Below are positions 61,304 to 64,000 of a stretch of DNA of 64,000 bases, in pieces. The notes under the pieces were generated by a model. The model was given only the letters and a program-made list of their open reading frames with translations. It ran no database searches and was not told where the DNA came from. Source of the DNA: Exiguobacterium sp. s193 (GTDB lineage Bacteria; Bacillota; Bacilli; Exiguobacteriales; Exiguobacteriaceae). Position 1 is the stretch's first letter; every line of letters begins with the position of its first letter. The position numbers were made by a program, and so were the translations under genes. The stretch covers positions 1-64,000 of the forward strand of contig NZ_JACSMR010000002.1 of assembly GCF_018618755.1 (NCBI RefSeq), written 5' to 3'.

Positions 61304-62854
61304 ATGATGATGGGATTGATTCATTCTGTAGAGGAGACCGCCCGGAGAAATCCGGAGGCAACCGCCTACGTCTTCGAAGACACGAAAGTCAGTTATCACG
61401 AGTTTGTTGAGAAGTTCCACCGGGCGGCAGGAGCACTAGAAGCGAATGGGATTCGTAAAGGTGACCATGTTGCATTGATTCTTGGAAATAGTCCAGCGTT
61501 TTTAGTCGGATACTACGCGATTATGAAACAAGGAGCAATTGCGATTCCAATCAATCCGACCTACACACCGGATGAAATCGGTTATATTTTAATGAATGGG
61601 GATGTCAAAGGGATTCTTGGGATTGCGCCGCTCGTCGAAGCAGCAAAAGAACGGTTAGTCCATCTGCCGAATTTATCTGTTGTCGTATCGGTTCCGTTTA
61701 ACGGGGAAACAGGACCAAACGAAAAAATCGGATTGGTTGAATTTACGACGTTAGAAGATTGGCTTTCCATCGAACATCCGGTCGAAGACGTGACGAATGA
61801 ACTCGATGATACAGCAGTCATTCTCTATACGAGCGGAACAACGGGGAAGCCGAAAGGCGCCATGCTCTCGCACCGTAACTTGACCTCTAACGCACAATCA
61901 ATCGGGGAATACTTAAACGTAACAGAACAAGATCGTACACTTGCCGTTTTACCGATGTTCCACGTCTTTTGCTTGACGGTCGTCGTCAATGCTACATTAG
62001 TCCGCGGTGCTTCAATTGTCATCGCGCCACGTTTTTCGCCACAAGAAACATTTGAACTGGCGAAAAGAGAGCAAGTTACGATTTTTGCCGGCGTGCCGAC
62101 GATGTACAACTTCCTCCTTCAAACGGTTCAGGCACATCCGCACTTTGCCGATTACTTTGCGACGAGCCGGCTATTCGTTTCAGGTGGATCGAGTTTACCG
62201 GTTCCTTTACTCGAATCCTTTGAAAAAACGTTTAACTGTCACATATTAGAAGGATACGGCTTATCAGAAGCCTCACCGGTCACGTGTTTTAACCCGTTGA
62301 ACGGGATTCAAAAGCCGGGATCAATCGGTCCATCCATCATTGATGTCGAAAATAAAGTCGTCGATGAACTCGGACAAGAATTACCAGACGGTCAAGTCGG
62401 GGAATTGATTGTTCGTGGACCGAATGTCATGACGGGCTATTATAAGATGCCGGAAGAGACACAAGCGACGCTGCGCGGTGGCTGGTTATATACGGGAGAT
62501 CTCGCCAAAAGAGACGAAGACGGTTATTTTTATATCGTCGACCGGAAAAAGGATATGATTATCGTTGGTGGTTACAATGTCTATCCACGTGAAGTCGAAG
62601 AAGTACTCTACAAACATCCGGGAGTCGTTGAGGCAGCCGTCATCGGTGTACCTGACGAAGCGATGGGAGAAGCCGTCAAGGCATTCGTCGTCTTAAAAGA
62701 CAGCGTCACAGAAGCAGACCTTCTTGATTTCTGTGCGATTTCGCTCGCAAAATACAAGTGCCCGACGCGTCTTGAATTCATTGATCAATTGCCGCGCAAC
62801 ACGACGGGTAAAATTTTACGGACCGTGTTAAAAAAACAACCATCAACTTCATGA
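61304..62854 (+). CDS. lcfA: Long-chain fatty acid--CoA ligase
   Basis: Activates fatty acids to acyl-CoA via acyl-AMP, the entry to beta-oxidation. The 516-aa ANL-family enzyme has the P-loop-like YTSGTTGKPKG (about 175-185), GYGLSEASPVT, the hinge VDRKKDMIIVGGYNVYPREV, and the catalytic Lys in TTGKILR. AAGGGGGAAG is followed by TTG and three ATG codons; ATG 61304 is chosen, and 61307 is equally plausible. Confidence 0.92.
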   Translation: MMMGLIHSVEETARRNPEATAYVFEDTKVSYHEFVEKFHRAAGALEANGIRKGDHVALILGNSPAFLVGYYAIMKQGAIAIPINPTYTPDEIGYILMNGDVKGILGIAPLVEAAKERLVHLPNLSVVVSVPFNGETGPNEKIGLVEFTTLEDWLSIEHPVEDVTNELDDTAVILYTSGTTGKPKGAMLSHRNLTSNAQSIGEYLNVTEQDRTLAVLPMFHVFCLTVVVNATLVRGASIVIAPRFSPQETFELAKREQVTIFAGVPTMYNFLLQTVQAHPHFADYFATSRLFVSGGSSLPVPLLESFEKTFNCHILEGYGLSEASPVTCFNPLNGIQKPGSIGPSIIDVENKVVDELGQELPDGQVGELIVRGPNVMTGYYKMPEETQATLRGGWLYTGDLAKRDEDGYFYIVDRKKDMIIVGGYNVYPREVEEVLYKHPGVVEAAVIGVPDEAMGEAVKAFVVLKDSVTEADLLDFCAISLAKYKCPTRLEFIDQLPRNTTGKILRTVLKKQPSTS

Positions 62855-62901
62855 CATCTTTCTTAGAGGCTAGGAGACAACAAGCTGATTTTGAAGGTGA
62901 T

Positions 62902-62959
62902 GTTGAACTACCTCCACCTACGCTTAGAGGTGGGAGTATTCTCGCCTGATTTTGATAAA
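62902..62959 (+). repeat. IS200/IS605-end-like sequence, copy 2
   Basis: Related to 16789-16851 (TTGAACTACC-CCACCTACG-GTGGG-GTATT-TCG-GAT/ATTTTGATAAA). CTCCACCT and AGGTGGGAG form a hairpin around ACGCTTAG. No tnpA or tnpB gene is adjacent. Confidence 0.5.
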
Positions 62960-62963
62960 CAAG

Positions 62964-63003
62964 AAGGGATTGCGACCTGAGAAGGTGTGCCATCCCTTTT
63001 TCT
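62964..63003 (+). terminator. Terminator after lcfA
   Basis: AAGGGAT pairs with ATCCCTT, and ACCT with AGGT further in, followed by a T-run. Confidence 0.75.
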
Positions 63004-63109
63004 GTATGTAGAGACTGCATTTTTGAATGATGAACTAGACGGTTTAAAGAATAGACAGGTTTTTGAAGAGGCATTTGAGTGCATATACAATAAAGAGGGG
63101 GACGATAAC

Positions 63110-63544
63110 ATGAATATTGCCTTGATTGCCCATGATGAGAAAAAAGACGAAATGATGATGTTTGCACAGGCCTATAAAGACTATTTAATTAAGAATCGAT
63201 TGTATGCGACAGGGACGACGGGGAAACGAATCATTGAAGCGACAGGACTTGACGTCCATCGCTGCAAATCGGGACCGCTCGGTGGTGACCAAGAGATTGG
63301 GGCGATGGTCGCACGCGGTGAAATTGATATCGTCATCTTTTTACGTGACCCATTGACGGCACAACCTCATGAACCGGACGTCTCAGCGTTGATTCGCTTA
63401 TGTGATGTGTACGACCTACCGTTAGCGACGAATGTCGGGACGGCTGAAATTTTGATTAATGGATTGGAACAAGGTGATTTCAAGTGGCGCGAAATCATTC
63501 AAAAACGACGTGAATCTGAGCAAGAAAAATTTTCAGGTAAATAA
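63110..63544 (+). CDS. mgsA: Methylglyoxal synthase
   Basis: Converts dihydroxyacetone phosphate to methylglyoxal, a bypass that frees phosphate when triose phosphates accumulate. From ATG 63110 (AGAGGGGG upstream) it has 144 aa. Family motifs are [35 protein letters not shown] and the catalytic-Asp region [15 protein letters not shown]. An upstream extension to 62987 starts within the lcfA terminator and is rejected. The glycerol genes, which feed its substrate pool, lie 5 kb upstream. Confidence 0.95.
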   Translation: MNIALIAHDEKKDEMMMFAQAYKDYLIKNRLYATGTTGKRIIEATGLDVHRCKSGPLGGDQEIGAMVARGEIDIVIFLRDPLTAQPHEPDVSALIRLCDVYDLPLATNVGTAEILINGLEQGDFKWREIIQKRRESEQEKFSGK

Positions 63545-63549
63545 TTTTT

Positions 63550-63613
63550 TGAGAACGCTTCTCATTTTCGATTCATCGTGTTATAGTCGTATTGAGGATG
63601 ATACTGATTATCA
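63550..63613 (+). promoter_or_regulatory. Promoter with two Fur-like boxes
   Basis: TGATACTGATTATCA (63599-63613) matches the 7-1-7 Fur consensus TGATAATNATTATCA at 13 of 14 fixed positions. The palindrome TGAGAACGCTTCTCA (63550-63564) is a weaker match (10 of 14). Between them lie a weak -35 TTCTCA (63559-63564) and -10 TATAGT (63582-63587), 17 bp apart. Confidence 0.55.
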
Positions 63614-63641
63614 ATTGCGATAGAAAAGGGTGGCGAAAACA

Positions 63642-63797
63642 ATGGAAATCATTTTAATGACAGGTGTCACGCTCTTACTTGGTGGAGGAACAACTTTCTT
63701 GACCCATATTGTGAAAACAGAACGTCGTCATATGGCGACGGATGTTAAAACGAATGTAGAGCGTGCGACCTATCCATCGTTGCGCCTCGTCAAATAA
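63642..63797 (+). CDS. Small membrane protein (51 aa)
   Basis: A 51-codon frame (MEIILMTGVTLLLGGGTTFL, then a basic tail ending in SLRLVK) with one N-terminal membrane helix. AAAAGGGTGG precedes ATG 63642, a promoter with Fur-like boxes lies just upstream, and a strong terminator follows. I do not recognise the family. The regulatory context suggests a link to iron or oxidative status. Confidence 0.65.
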   Translation: MEIILMTGVTLLLGGGTTFLTHIVKTERRHMATDVKTNVERATYPSLRLVK

Positions 63798-63814
63798 ATA
63801 GCTGTACACGCAGG

Positions 63815-63852
63815 ACGCCACTCTTTTTGGATAAAAAGAGGGCGTTTTTTTA
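63815..63852 (+). terminator. Terminator after the 51-aa gene
   Basis: ACGCC-A-CTCTTTTT pairs with AAAAAGAG-GGCGT, loop GGAT, followed by seven T. Confidence 0.9.
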
Positions 63853-63930
63853 CATTTCGAGGGTTCTCACATAATTTTGCGGAATTCCTTTGATACACTA
63901 CAAAAAAGGACTTAGTCAGGAGTGACAGTG

Positions 63931-64000
63931 ATGCATACGATTTATTTAGTGGATGATGAAGTGAATTTAAACCGAGTTCTCGTAAAGTATTTGGAACAGG
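63931..64000 (+). CDS. Response regulator, N-terminal start (partial)
   Basis: Only 23 codons are inside the window. They read MHTIYLVDDEVNLNRVLVKY, the beta1-alpha1 start of a CheY-like receiver domain with the acidic pair DDE. AGGAG lies 8 nt before ATG 63931. The output domain and any partner kinase are beyond the window. Confidence 0.8.
   Translation, partial: MHTIYLVDDEVNLNRVLVKYLEQ

Overview
The window looks like a chromosomal segment of a low-to-mid GC member of the Bacilli, most likely an Exiguobacterium-type organism. This is inferred from Bacillus-like gene content and order (queG-ogt-trmL, glgCDAP, yheAB, yhaM/prsA/hpr/yhaH/hit/ecsAB next to hemEHY, glpP-glpF-glpK-glpD), AAAGGAGG-type ribosome binding sites, several TTG starts, and TnrA-, CcpA-, FadR- and Fur-like operators. 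No phage, plasmid, CRISPR or classical defence locus is visible.

Layout. 0-1.7 kb: end of an rRNA operon (23S tail, 5S) and fifteen tRNA genes. 1.7-6.4 kb: tRNA/DNA modification genes (queG, ogt, trmL), a 30-aa membrane peptide, a membrane protein and a class A PBP. 6.6-15.5 kb: glycogen synthesis and breakdown (glgC-glgD-glgA-glgP, no glgB) and phosphoglucomutase, with a sulfurtransferase between them. 15.6-20.9 kb: aldo/keto reductase, a polar amino acid ABC transporter with no adjacent ATPase gene, an MsmX-type ATPase and a PucR-type regulator. 21-28 kb: yheB-yheA, dinB, a CorA-like transporter, yhaM, namA and prsA. 28.5-35 kb: hpr, yhaH, hit, a TcaA-like anchored protein, five tandem GlsB/YeaQ-type membrane protein genes, and ecsA-ecsB. 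35-41.9 kb: amt divergent from tnrA around a TnrA box, then hemE-hemH-hemY and cls. 42-52 kb: HAD phosphatase, mscL, a UvrD-type helicase, two GNATs, a GH32 sucrose hydrolase, a membrane diguanylate cyclase and an ABC exporter. 53-58 kb: the complete glycerol regulon, with two GlpP-type antitermination leaders and a CcpA site. 58.5-64 kb: a DsbA-like oxidoreductase, lipoate ligase, an SDR, a fatty acyl-CoA synthetase under cre and FadR-like sites, methylglyoxal synthase, a 51-aa protein behind Fur-like boxes, and the start of a response regulator.

The genes mostly serve central carbon and nitrogen economy: glycogen storage, glycerol and fatty-acid uptake under catabolite control, ammonium uptake under TnrA, and haem synthesis, alongside envelope and stress functions.

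The most unusual structure is a family of about 365-386 bp interspersed repeats (four copies: 16.6, 22.6, 51.9 and 58.1 kb). The two intact copies end in TGTAGACAA / TTGTCTACA or a near match. In three of the four places the repeat is bracketed by two near-identical copies of the same intrinsic terminator hairpin. One copy is internally deleted and carries a sequence that resembles an IS200/IS605 end and recurs alone at 62.9 kb. Other notable points are the fivefold GlsB array with three identical proteins, a hairpin between the Shine-Dalgarno and start codon of a YczE-like gene, and a terminator arm that doubles as the ribosome binding site of the SDR gene.
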